64,000 nt of DNA, from positions 372,001-436,000 of the forward strand of contig SJCO01000005.1 of the NCBI GenBank assembly GCA_005217565.1. Reading direction: 5' to 3'. Below, piece after piece: positions 8,454 to 17,349 of the stretch. The notes under the pieces were generated by a model. It made no database searches. It saw nothing but the letters and a program-made list of their open reading frames with translations, and was not told the origin of the DNA. The DNA comes from Puteibacter caeruleilacunae. Lineage in GTDB: Bacteria; Bacteroidota; Bacteroidia; Bacteroidales; Prolixibacteraceae. The translations under genes were made by a program, and so were the position numbers. The stretch's first letter is position 1. Each line of letters opens with the position of its first letter.

Positions 8454-9503
8454 TTATTTATTGAAGAATTCAGCTATAGCGTCTGTTGAGACTTTTACCG
8501 CTTCCGGCTTGTAATAGAAATCAACATGGCTAAAATTACTCAAAGCCACAACCTTAGGATTATTTGTAAGCTTCTCAATAAATCCAGTTGAACAAACAGC
8601 TGTAGAAGCATTAGAGCTGTAGATTACAATAGTAGGCTGCACAATCTTGTCAGCATAAGCTTCACCTAGAGAAAATAAAGATTGCATTGCTTGGTCGCCA
8701 ATGTGCATATTAGTGAAGTTCTTAACAGCTTTAGGACCTCGAAATCCATCTCTACCATAGTAGTCATATGATTCTCCGGCCATTTCAGGATATGCTGCAG
8801 CTTCAACAAATTCTTCTCTTGATTGCTCATCGTTAAGTCCAAATGGTGCTACATAATCGGGTTTCCCTGTTTCATACTGCTTTTGCATTGACGCATTTGC
8901 TGCAGCAATTTGTGCGTCTGTTACCTCTCTACCAATCCACTGGAAAGCATCTGCAGCCATCATACCTGAAACCGTTGCAATTTTCTTAATTCTGTGGTCT
9001 GTAACTGCTGCCGAAGCTATAATCGAACCACCCTGACATACACCAAGTCCATAAATCTCTTCTACAAACGGAAGTGTTCCTAAATATGAAACAGCATCCC
9101 ATGTGTTTTCAATAAGTCGAAACATATACCTCGATTGTTTATGTTCTCCTGGTAATGCAGGTGATTCTCCCATTCCTAAATAATCGAATCCTAAGAAAAC
9201 GAAACCTCTTTTAGCCATTTCCAGCCCATAAGTTGCAGGAATTTGTTCCTTAACCTGTGGGAATGGGCTCGCACTAACGATTGCTTTATATTTTTTGTTT
9301 GCATCAAAATCTTCAGGAAGATATAAATCCCCTACTAAATCAACTCCAAATGATTTGAATGTTACTTTGTTTACACCTGCTTTTAAATCCTTCATTGTAT
9401 TATCTTTTAAATTATTACTTTTTTGCGCTGATATATTTAATGAGGCTGTTATCAGCAACAGACCCAACATTGTTTTTACGATTGATTTCACGATTGTTTT
9501 CAT
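8454..9503 (-). CDS. Exported alpha/beta hydrolase with Cys nucleophile (dienelactone-hydrolase-like)
   Basis: A 349-residue protein. The first 26 residues (KTMLGLLLITASLNISAQ) are a signal peptide, so it acts in the periplasm. The alpha/beta-hydrolase core has the oxyanion region SASPFPQVKE, the GFDYLGMGESP strand, the nucleophile elbow GLGVCQGGS (G-x-C-x-G-G), and a late His in NFSHVDFYY. A Cys in place of Ser at the elbow is normal for dienelactone hydrolase but rare elsewhere. The middle lid (about residues 185-270) is rich in aromatic residues. Substrate unknown. Monocistronic. Confidence 0.75.
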   Translation of the reverse strand: MKTIVKSIVKTMLGLLLITASLNISAQKSNNLKDNTMKDLKAGVNKVTFKSFGVDLVGDLYLPEDFDANKKYKAIVSASPFPQVKEQIPATYGLEMAKRGFVFLGFDYLGMGESPALPGEHKQSRYMFRLIENTWDAVSYLGTLPFVEEIYGLGVCQGGSIIASAAVTDHRIKKIATVSGMMAADAFQWIGREVTDAQIAAANASMQKQYETGKPDYVAPFGLNDEQSREEFVEAAAYPEMAGESYDYYGRDGFRGPKAVKNFTNMHIGDQAMQSLFSLGEAYADKIVQPTIVIYSSNASTAVCSTGFIEKLTNNPKVVALSNFSHVDFYYKPEAVKVSTDAIAEFFNK

Positions 9504-9658
9504 ATCAGTTATTTTTTTGAATTATTAACTGATGCAAAGTTCGGGTATGAGGTATGTTTTTGACTTAAACTTTTTCGTTAAGATGTATACATTTTCGTAG
9601 GAGGAAATAAAAAGCTGGAAATATGAAGCTTTTATAATCGTAACTATTCAGTGGGAAA

Positions 9659-9727
9659 TTGAAAAAAGTAAAAATCAGTGTTGCTTCTCTGCTAACTGCT
9701 TTAATGTTAATACTTTTTTTGACATAG
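9659..9727 (+). other. Possible 22-codon signal-peptide-like fragment in a gene-poor stretch
   Basis: Between 9,504 and 9,943 no full gene is visible. A TTG-started frame encodes KKVKISVASLLTALMLILFL and then stops, which looks like an orphan signal peptide or lipoprotein leader. It may be the start of a lost gene. The rest of the gap is AT-rich and holds the hydrolase promoter. Confidence 0.25.
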
Positions 9728-9901
9728 AGGATATACTTGATGTCGAACTAATAAATCTTTCAGGTTAGAGCACTTCAATTATCGCGATTCAATTTCACTT
9801 CAATAGTGATGATTGAGGCACCACTGATATTTAGATGTTTTTATTAAAGATAAGTGAGAATCCAAATTATTCATGATATTTGTAGTCGAACCTTTTACTG
9901 A

Positions 9902-10282
<381 letters not shown>

Positions 10283-10295
10283 TGACAACAATATT

Positions 10296-13200
10296 ATGCT
10301 TAAACAACCAATGTTCCTTCATCGCATGCCAAAGGTAGAGCTTGCTAAGTGGTATGTAACTCACTTGTTTACCAGAAAATTAAAGCTAATTTTACTTTTA
10401 CTGAGCATTTCAATAACGAATAGTTACGGACAAACTTTTATTGGAAACTATGGAGATATAGGAAAAGTTGCAAATGTAGGAGATCAGGTATTTTTTGCTG
10501 CCGATGATGGTGTGCATGGCAAAGAGCTATGGGTGACGAAGGGTTCAAAGAAGAATACATCATTGGTTAAGGATATTTGCCCTGGAAACAGAGGATCTTC
10601 TCCTTCAGACTTAATTTCTTATAAAGGAGTACTTTACTTCTCAGCATACGATAATATCAATGGTACAGAACTTTGGAAATCGGATGGAACTGAAGAAGGA
10701 ACTCAAATGGTTAAAAACATCAGACCGAATAGTGGAGGTTATGATAATGGATCTAATCCAATGCAATTTTTACTTTGGAAAGGAGAACTATATTTCACTG
10801 CTTCACATACAGGCAACAGTCGTGACATATGGAAAACAGATGGAACATCAGAGGGCACTGTTAAAGTTAGCGAAGGATATTATAATGCTATATACTATCT
10901 AAGAATCGTTGGCGATGATTTGTTTTATATCAGGAGACATGGCTATGGTGAGTTGATAAAAATGGATGGAGAAACAAATCGTGTTTCAGATTATAATGTA
11001 GATGATTACACAGGGATATCGGATCTGGTTTCTACCGGAAAATCATTATATTTTATTGCACATACAACTTATCGAAATGAAATACGTTTTTATCATTTTG
11101 ATCCTGTTTCTGAGGAATTTACTCTGTTGTTAGAGCTTGGGGGAGGACACGAATTCGGTAATGTTACAGTCGTAGATGATAAGGTATTCTTTAGTGTAAG
11201 AAAGGACGCTTATGGTAAGGAGGAAGATGTTTTATGGAAAACCGATGGGACAACTGCAGGTACTGTTCCTGTAAAAACTTTTGGATGGGCACCGCATTGG
11301 TCTAATTCATTTATGCAAAATTTTATTGCTTTCAAAGATGTACTCTATTTTCGAGCGAGCAATGAAGCTGGCTTTTACCTTTATAAATCTGATGGTACCG
11401 AGGCTGGTACCAAACAAGTGGCCGAGGTTAGTATGGAAGAGTCCGTGAAACCTATTATTGCGAACGATAAACTCTATTTTTCCAGTAGAAGTAGAGAACT
11501 TTGGGAATCGGATGGAACTACTGCAGGTACAGTCAGAATAAGTCCGGTATATTTATTTAATTACACTAATGCATCAGTTTTACATAACGTAGATGGAATA
11601 GTGTACTATAAAGGTCAAGATGAATATGGTACGGGACTTTGGAATACGAATCCGAATTCTGAAATTAAAGTAAAAGTAGATTATCGAACTTATGTCAATA
11701 ATGCGAGCATTAACTTAAGATCGAAAGTTGATAGCTGTACAGTCCAAAAGGTTGAAATTCGTAATGCTGGAAATAAGGAGCTATGTATGTCAAAGGTTGT
11801 TGTTACTGGTAATGATTTCTTTCTCAGTGGGGAGATTGATCAGTTTATTCAACCAGGAGAAAAGAACAGTTTTTATCTACATTATTTCCCATTTACGGAA
11901 GGAGAATCGAAATGCATGCTTGACATCCTATCAAATGATTTAAACGAAGGAGTATTTCGATTAAATATTACTGGAAACTGTGAAGGTGTTTCAAGTGCTT
12001 TCAATGCCGACACGGTAAAGTTAGCTCACATGCTTACTCCTCACAGTGAGGATGAGGCGAGTAAATTAAAGCTCGACAATAATGAGATTCTCGAGAACTC
12101 AACAAGTAATACTACTGTAGGGTTAGTCTCTTTATATGGAAAAAATGATGTTGAATTTTCATTGGTCGAGGGATTGGGTGATCGTGATAATGTATATTTT
12201 TCGATTGAGGACAATCAATTGATTGCAAAAGAAAGCTTTGATTTCGAGGAGGATAATGCATACAGTATAAGAATAAAGGGAAGTGTTCGTGAATCGAATG
12301 AAAGTTATGAAAATCCTTTTGTGATTGATGTTGTAAATGTAAATGAAGATATAGCGTTTGACGCATGTGGAAAACAAGTCAGAAATGAATCGTATGCTTT
12401 GACTGGTGTTGTATTTCTTGATAATAATACAGTTATCGCGATCGGGGAGAGTGGTACAATCATTAAATCGAAGGATGGTGGTGAAAATTGGTATAAGGTA
12501 AGTACTGAAACGATAAGGAGATTGTTTGCTATACAGCGCATCGATAGTAAAACGGCTTATGTCATAGGAGATTATGGTAAATTACTGAAGACTGTTAATG
12601 GTGGGGATGATTGGTTCTTGGTAGATTTTCCAAATCCGGAATATCCATATCCAAGAGATCTTTTCTTTATTAATGAGGATGTTGGATACCTCTTTGGAGG
12701 TAAAAATAACATCTTAAAGACGACCGATGGTTGTAAAACATGGAAAGCATTAAGTGTAACACCTTATGATATTGCAGGAGGATACTTTATCAATGAGGAT
12801 AAGGGCTTTGTTTTCGGAGGTTCATTGTATATGACTGACGATGGCGGTGACACATGGGTTAACGTGGAAATAAAGGATTTACCTTTTAGTAACTCATTTG
12901 TTGATATTCAATTTGTTAATGAAAAGACAGGATTTTTGCTTGGCCGAAAGGGTAGAGTATATAAAACAACAAATGGAGGAGAAAAATGGGTTAAAGTAGG
13001 CACGATGGTAACCGACTATGCAACAGTAATCCATTTTAAGAATGAATCTATAGGTTATGCTACAGGATCCTGGGATGGCTCTCTTATATATAAAACAGAG
13101 GATGGAGGTGTAACCTGGGAACCGCAAAACGAATGGAATTATTTTCATAACACAATTGCCTTAGATTTCAGTCCTGATTATAAAAGAGGGTGCGCTGTAG

Positions 13201-14900
13201 GATTTGGTAGCAGTCTTGGTAGTACTGGAGAAAGTGGAAGAACAATTATTAACATGCAAGACAACGAATGGCATGTACATTCCTCATTGCAAGAAGCAAA
13301 TTATAAGAGTATTAGTTGTCTTGATGATGCTACTACCATAATCTTTGGGGAGAAGAATATTAAATCAAAGGATTATGGTCTGACTTGGAATCCCATTGAC
13401 ATACCATTAAAAGAACCTAAGGATCATACAATTATTGAATCGTTTTTTGTTAATAATGAAGTTGGCTTTGCGATTGATCACTTTTCTATTTACAAGACTA
13501 TTGATGGTGGAGATAATTGGACACGATTTGACAGTGATATTGAAGCATATGAGCGTTTGGTAGATATTTATTTCTTTAATGAAAACTTAGGTTTTGTATT
13601 TGGATGGAGTGAATCAATCTATAGAACGGTAGATGCCGGAGCAAACTGGGAAAAAATTGAAGGAGTTAACCAGAGTACAGCAATTGAGGATATGTACTTT
13701 TTAGACTCCCAAAGAGGATTTGCGATAAGTGGAAATCCATCTAAGATTCTACAAACCGAGGATGGAGGTCTTTCTTGGAAAGCCTTGAATAGTTATTCCG
13801 GGACATGGCTTCGAACAATCGACTTCTTTGATGATCAAAAAGGAGTTGCCCTAGGTGATGATGGTTTTGAACTAAGAACAGTTGACGGAGGAATGACTTG
13901 GAAGGAGGTGAGTACAGGCATTGGGTATGACTTCAAATCTACATTCTTCTTTGATTCAGAGAAAGGATATGTTGCAAATAGTAACGGAGGTGTATATGAA
14001 ACTCTTGATGCAGGAGAGACTTGGTTGAAGGCTTATAATACAACAAGTTTTAATGATCTGGACGTGATGAATAATAATGTTTGGTTGGTTGGTGCCCGTG
14101 CGACCTTATATTCTGTTACTGATGATAACAAGCAAACAATGCCAGGTTACATTGCAGGAACAGCATTAGCACCTTTGAATTCCACTTTATCTTACTCTAT
14201 TCCTCAATCATATGGGACTCATTATTCATGGGAAGTGAATGGTGATAATCAAATAGAATACAATTTGAATAAAGCTAAAGTAACATGGAATGAACTGGGT
14301 GATTTTAGCATCAAAGTAACATCTTATAACAGTTGTGGAACAGGAAAAACCAGAGAGCTTGTAGTGAAAGTTACCGAACTGCCTGAGCCTGAAATCCTGG
14401 GTGCTGATACTGTTGTCATTAATTCTCAAGAGGACTATCAAGCTAAACACAGCCTTGGAAGTCGCATAAGTTGGAACGTTCAAGGAGCTCAAAATAGCAA
14501 TCCTAATGATGATATAGTTACAGTTGATTGGGGTGATATTGGGAAAGGAAAGATTATGCTTCGAGAAACCAATACTGAATCTGGAGCCAGGGGATATGCT
14601 GTGTTAGATGTTATTATTGTAGAAGATAAGATTACGTCTACCACTATTGATGCGTTAATAGAAGCATATAGAGTTTACCCAAATCCAACAACTGATTTTG
14701 TACATGTTGATGTCGAAAGTTCCCAGAATGAAACTATTATAATAAGAATTTTAGATAATCTAGGGAAGGTTCTTAAGATAAGGCAGTTTGAATCGTATGA
14801 GGATATAAGAATAGATGTTAGTGATTTACCTTCAGGTCTTTATTTTATGAATATGCAGGTGGGAAAGACTTCCAAGTCAATCAAAATATTAAAGAAGTAA
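10296..14900 (+). CDS. Giant secreted beta-propeller protein with T9SS C-terminal domain
   Basis: A 1,534-residue exported protein. A hydrophobic core (KLKLILLLLSISITNSYGQ) ends near residue 46; the 27 residues before it are unusually long, so an in-frame TTG near 10,362 or the ATG at 10,326 may be the true start. Residues about 60-430 contain ELWKSDGTEEGT-type repeats (six or more), a propeller-like unit common in Bacteroidota surface proteins. A central Ig/cadherin-like part follows (to about 690), then a long series of BNR-like repeats of the form KTxDGGxxW (to about 1,290) resembling Ycf48/sortilin propellers, then PKD-like modules. The last 75 residues (YPNPTTDFVHVDV through LPSGLYFMNMQVG to KSIKILKK) are a type A sorting domain, so it is exported by the type IX system. 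Probably an adhesin or glycan-binding protein. Confidence 0.85.
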   Translation: MLKQPMFLHRMPKVELAKWYVTHLFTRKLKLILLLLSISITNSYGQTFIGNYGDIGKVANVGDQVFFAADDGVHGKELWVTKGSKKNTSLVKDICPGNRGSSPSDLISYKGVLYFSAYDNINGTELWKSDGTEEGTQMVKNIRPNSGGYDNGSNPMQFLLWKGELYFTASHTGNSRDIWKTDGTSEGTVKVSEGYYNAIYYLRIVGDDLFYIRRHGYGELIKMDGETNRVSDYNVDDYTGISDLVSTGKSLYFIAHTTYRNEIRFYHFDPVSEEFTLLLELGGGHEFGNVTVVDDKVFFSVRKDAYGKEEDVLWKTDGTTAGTVPVKTFGWAPHWSNSFMQNFIAFKDVLYFRASNEAGFYLYKSDGTEAGTKQVAEVSMEESVKPIIANDKLYFSSRSRELWESDGTTAGTVRISPVYLFNYTNASVLHNVDGIVYYKGQDEYGTGLWNTNPNSEIKVKVDYRTYVNNASINLRSKVDSCTVQKVEIRNAGNKELCMSKVVVTGNDFFLSGEIDQFIQPGEKNSFYLHYFPFTEGESKCMLDILSNDLNEGVFRLNITGNCEGVSSAFNADTVKLAHMLTPHSEDEASKLKLDNNEILENSTSNTTVGLVSLYGKNDVEFSLVEGLGDRDNVYFSIEDNQLIAKESFDFEEDNAYSIRIKGSVRESNESYENPFVIDVVNVNEDIAFDACGKQVRNESYALTGVVFLDNNTVIAIGESGTIIKSKDGGENWYKVSTETIRRLFAIQRIDSKTAYVIGDYGKLLKTVNGGDDWFLVDFPNPEYPYPRDLFFINEDVGYLFGGKNNILKTTDGCKTWKALSVTPYDIAGGYFINEDKGFVFGGSLYMTDDGGDTWVNVEIKDLPFSNSFVDIQFVNEKTGFLLGRKGRVYKTTNGGEKWVKVGTMVTDYATVIHFKNESIGYATGSWDGSLIYKTEDGGVTWEPQNEWNYFHNTIALDFSPDYKRGCAVGFGSSLGSTGESGRTIINMQDNEWHVHSSLQEANYKSISCLDDATTIIFGEKNIKSKDYGLTWNPIDIPLKEPKDHTIIESFFVNNEVGFAIDHFSIYKTIDGGDNWTRFDSDIEAYERLVDIYFFNENLGFVFGWSESIYRTVDAGANWEKIEGVNQSTAIEDMYFLDSQRGFAISGNPSKILQTEDGGLSWKALNSYSGTWLRTIDFFDDQKGVALGDDGFELRTVDGGMTWKEVSTGIGYDFKSTFFFDSEKGYVANSNGGVYETLDAGETWLKAYNTTSFNDLDVMNNNVWLVGARATLYSVTDDNKQTMPGYIAGTALAPLNSTLSYSIPQSYGTHYSWEVNGDNQIEYNLNKAKVTWNELGDFSIKVTSYNSCGTGKTRELVVKVTELPEPEILGADTVVINSQEDYQAKHSLGSRISWNVQGAQNSNPNDDIVTVDWGDIGKGKIMLRETNTESGARGYAVLDVIIVEDKITSTTIDALIEAYRVYPNPTTDFVHVDVESSQNETIIIRILDNLGKVLKIRQFESYEDIRIDVSDLPSGLYFMNMQVGKTSKSIKILKK

Positions 14901-14927
14901 ACATCAATAATATTGATAATTGTCAGG

Positions 14928-14990
14928 CGAATGTCTATAGCAACGAAGTAGTTGGATTGCTTTCTATATCTTCACTGCTATAGACATTCG
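14928..14990. repeat. 15-bp inverted repeat behind the propeller gene
   Basis: CGAATGTCTATAGCA (14928-14942) and its perfect complement (14976-14990) enclose 33 nt. There is no T-run, so it is either a weak terminator or an mRNA 3'-end structure. It separates the propeller gene from the sigma-factor gene. Confidence 0.6.
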
Positions 14991-15044
14991 TTGCCTCAGA
15001 GTATCCCTTTCTCCAAAGAAGTAGCGATTATTTTTCTATATTTG

Positions 15045-15695
15045 ATGCGTTCTAAACGAGATAATCTAACGTTGGTAAGTTCAGATAAAAATAGCGATAC
15101 TGTACTTTGGGAGAAGGTGAGGAGTGGTAACCACGAGGCACTTGCTGAAATATTTAAATTGCATTATGCTGGTTTATTTGCATATGGAATTAAAATAGTA
15201 CCCTTTCATGACTTTGTACGAGATCATATTCAGGAGCTATTCTTGACGATCTGGCAATCTCACGATCGATTATCATCGGTTTCTAATATCAAAGCATATT
15301 TGTTGGTTTCTCTTCGAAGATTAATGCTGAAATCCCGAAAATCGACTCCCACAGAGGATTTGAATGAAAAGGGTAACGGCGATTTCTTGATTTTCGAACA
15401 GGGGGAATTTGTCGATAGAGAGGTTATCTCTTCGCAGATAAAAGAGCAGCTCCTAGAGAATATTAACGCACTTCCCAATAAGCATCGCGAAGTGGTGTTT
15501 CTACGATTTTATCATGATTTAAGCTATCGAGAGATTGCTGAAATTGTGGAGATAAAAGAGCAGACAATAAAGAATATGATGCCGGGTGTTTTTAGTAAAC
15601 TTCGCAACGGACTAACCAATATAAAACGCGATGATTTGAACGACCTTGATGTAATGCTGTTCGAATTCTTTACCCTTTTTAAAAGAAATTTTTAA
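15045..15695 (+). CDS. ECF RNA polymerase sigma factor (FecI-like)
   Basis: A 216-residue sigma-70 family protein. Region 2 spans about residues 20-85 (LAEIFKLHYAGLFAYG and RDHIQELFLTIWQSHDRL). Region 4 is near the end (LPNKHREVVFLRFYHDLSYR followed by EIAEIVEIKEQTIKNMM), a helix-turn-helix that reads the -35 element. The frame is open 31 codons further upstream, but that part falls in the inverted repeat and has no family resemblance, so ATG 15045 is preferred. A TATATTTG box directly abuts this ATG (15037-15044); if used as a promoter, translation would have to start further in. The FecR gene follows after 223 nt, and the pair should control the SusC/SusD locus. Confidence 0.85.
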   Translation: MRSKRDNLTLVSSDKNSDTVLWEKVRSGNHEALAEIFKLHYAGLFAYGIKIVPFHDFVRDHIQELFLTIWQSHDRLSSVSNIKAYLLVSLRRLMLKSRKSTPTEDLNEKGNGDFLIFEQGEFVDREVISSQIKEQLLENINALPNKHREVVFLRFYHDLSYREIAEIVEIKEQTIKNMMPGVFSKLRNGLTNIKRDDLNDLDVMLFEFFTLFKRNF

Positions 15696-15918
15696 GAAAT
15701 ATTTATTCTAACTCATTTTTAAGAGTAATGTTGTTAAGTGTCATGTAGTCAGGTGGCTATGGTTGTTGTTTTTGTGTCCTTATGACGAAGATAACCTCCA
15801 CCAATTGGTTACTTTTTTCATTATTTTTTAAAAAAGATCAGATTTTCACAGTACTATTTTTCGATTGCGTCCTCTTTATTAATAGAAGGACAATAAAAAT
15901 GATTTTCAATTTAGAATA

Positions 15919-17256
15919 ATGACTAACGAGAATCTTGAAAAATTGCTAGCTGATCAAACATTTCAAAATGAATTAAAAATGTTTGAAACTTATTCTGATC
16001 TCCAGAAGAGGGAGTTTAGGAAAAAGTATGACTTAACAAAGCAACAGTTTGTTGAGGCAAAGACAGTAATCGATAGTATCACTTTTAAGAGCGTTACTTT
16101 CACCGAACAGGAATTGGATTATCTGTGGAATGCAATTGGTATACAACCCAAAGACCACCAGCAACCGCAGTCACAGCAACTACAGTCCCAGCAACCGCAG
16201 TCCCAGCAAAGCAACCAGCAACACCCTGGCGAGCAGTCACAACGCTCCCAAGGCCGCAACCAAAACCAGCAGCCTAACCAGAATAACCAGCGCCGCAAAG
16301 ACCAGCAGACTCTTCGCCGCAAGGTACGTGAAATCAACTTCAATTGGTTTGCCAGGATTGCAGCCATTCTTGTTATTCCATTAATCATTACCTCATTGTA
16401 TTTGTATACCCAGAACGTTTCTCTGTCACGGTTCAAGGCAGATAAAGTTGAAACGCTTGGTACAACTTATAACACTGTATACGCACCGTTAGGAGGAAAA
16501 ACAATGGTAACCTTACCCGATGGAAGTGAAGTGTGGCTAAACTCAGGTAGTTCATTAAAATACCCACTATTGGGAAGTGATGAATACCGTGAGGTATTCC
16601 TAACAGGAGAAGGTTATTTCAAAGTAAAGAAAGACAAGGAAGTGCCGATGTATGTGAAAACAAACGATCTGCATGTAAAAGTATATGGAACCACCTTTAA
16701 TGTTAATGCATACGACGAAAACGACGATGTTAGTGTAGCGTTGATTGAAGGAAAGGTTTCGCTAGCCTTAGCATCCGCAGCATCGCAATCATCTACAATC
16801 GGAGCCACCCCAAAAACCAAAACCAAAACCAAAACCAAAACCAAAATCAATGCCCGTAAAGCATCCTCCAATAACGCAAAGGAAACCTTCCTTAAGCCAG
16901 GGCAAATCGGACAGTTGTACAAAGACAATAACAAGCTAAAGGTAACAACAACAAAAGGATTAGATCAATACATCGGTTGGATTAATGATATCTATGTATT
17001 CGAAAATACCAAGTTTAAAAACATATTAAAGCGTCTTGAGAAAGCCTACAACGTAAAATTCCTAATCGAAGATGCTCGACTCGAGGAATATTCATTTGAT
17101 GCAACATTTGATAAAAAGAGTATCGATCAGATAATGGAGATATTTAAATTGACATTGCCTATTGAATGGGAGCGCGTAAAATCACCTCAATCTAAGAATA
17201 ATCACTTCACCTATGAAACAATTAAAATTAAACGCGATATGAAACGAAAACTATAA
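15919..17256 (+). CDS. FecR-type anti-sigma factor with Gln-rich linker
   Basis: A 445-residue inner-membrane regulator. The cytoplasmic N-terminus is followed by a very Gln-rich low-complexity linker (about residues 78-130), one membrane helix (FARIAAILVIPLIITSLYLY, about 145-165), then the periplasmic FecR domain with APLGGKTMVTLPDGSEVWLN (about 190-210), LTGEGYFKVKK and VYGTTFNVNAY. The C-terminal DUF4974-like segment (FENTKFKNILKRLEKAYNVK) is typical of Bacteroidota. It should hold the ECF sigma factor until the STN domain of the neighbouring SusC signals. A (Lys-Thr) run near residue 300 comes from a hexanucleotide repeat. Confidence 0.88.
   Translation: MTNENLEKLLADQTFQNELKMFETYSDLQKREFRKKYDLTKQQFVEAKTVIDSITFKSVTFTEQELDYLWNAIGIQPKDHQQPQSQQLQSQQPQSQQSNQQHPGEQSQRSQGRNQNQQPNQNNQRRKDQQTLRRKVREINFNWFARIAAILVIPLIITSLYLYTQNVSLSRFKADKVETLGTTYNTVYAPLGGKTMVTLPDGSEVWLNSGSSLKYPLLGSDEYREVFLTGEGYFKVKKDKEVPMYVKTNDLHVKVYGTTFNVNAYDENDDVSVALIEGKVSLALASAASQSSTIGATPKTKTKTKTKTKINARKASSNNAKETFLKPGQIGQLYKDNNKLKVTTTKGLDQYIGWINDIYVFENTKFKNILKRLEKAYNVKFLIEDARLEEYSFDATFDKKSIDQIMEIFKLTLPIEWERVKSPQSKNNHFTYETIKIKRDMKRKL
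16813..16848 (+). repeat. Hexanucleotide tandem repeat AAAACC within fecR
   Basis: Five perfect AAAACC units (16813-16842) plus one altered unit encode a run of Lys-Thr pairs. Unit loss or gain stays in frame, so it would vary linker length in the periplasmic domain without destroying the protein. Confidence 0.8.
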
Positions 17257-17270
17257 AGATAATAAGCAAA

Positions 17271-17304
17271 AAGTGCAGGGAAGACCGCCATCTAACCTGC
17301 ACTT
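17271..17304. repeat. 9-bp hairpin between fecR and susC
   Basis: AAGTGCAGG (17271-17279) pairs with CCTGCACTT (17296-17304) around a 16-nt loop. On the + strand it is followed by A residues, not T, so it is probably an mRNA stability or processing element rather than a terminator of fecR. Confidence 0.5.
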
Positions 17305-17349
17305 AAAAAAAGCTTATTCAACTTTTTTATAAATCAAACATCTAAAGGT

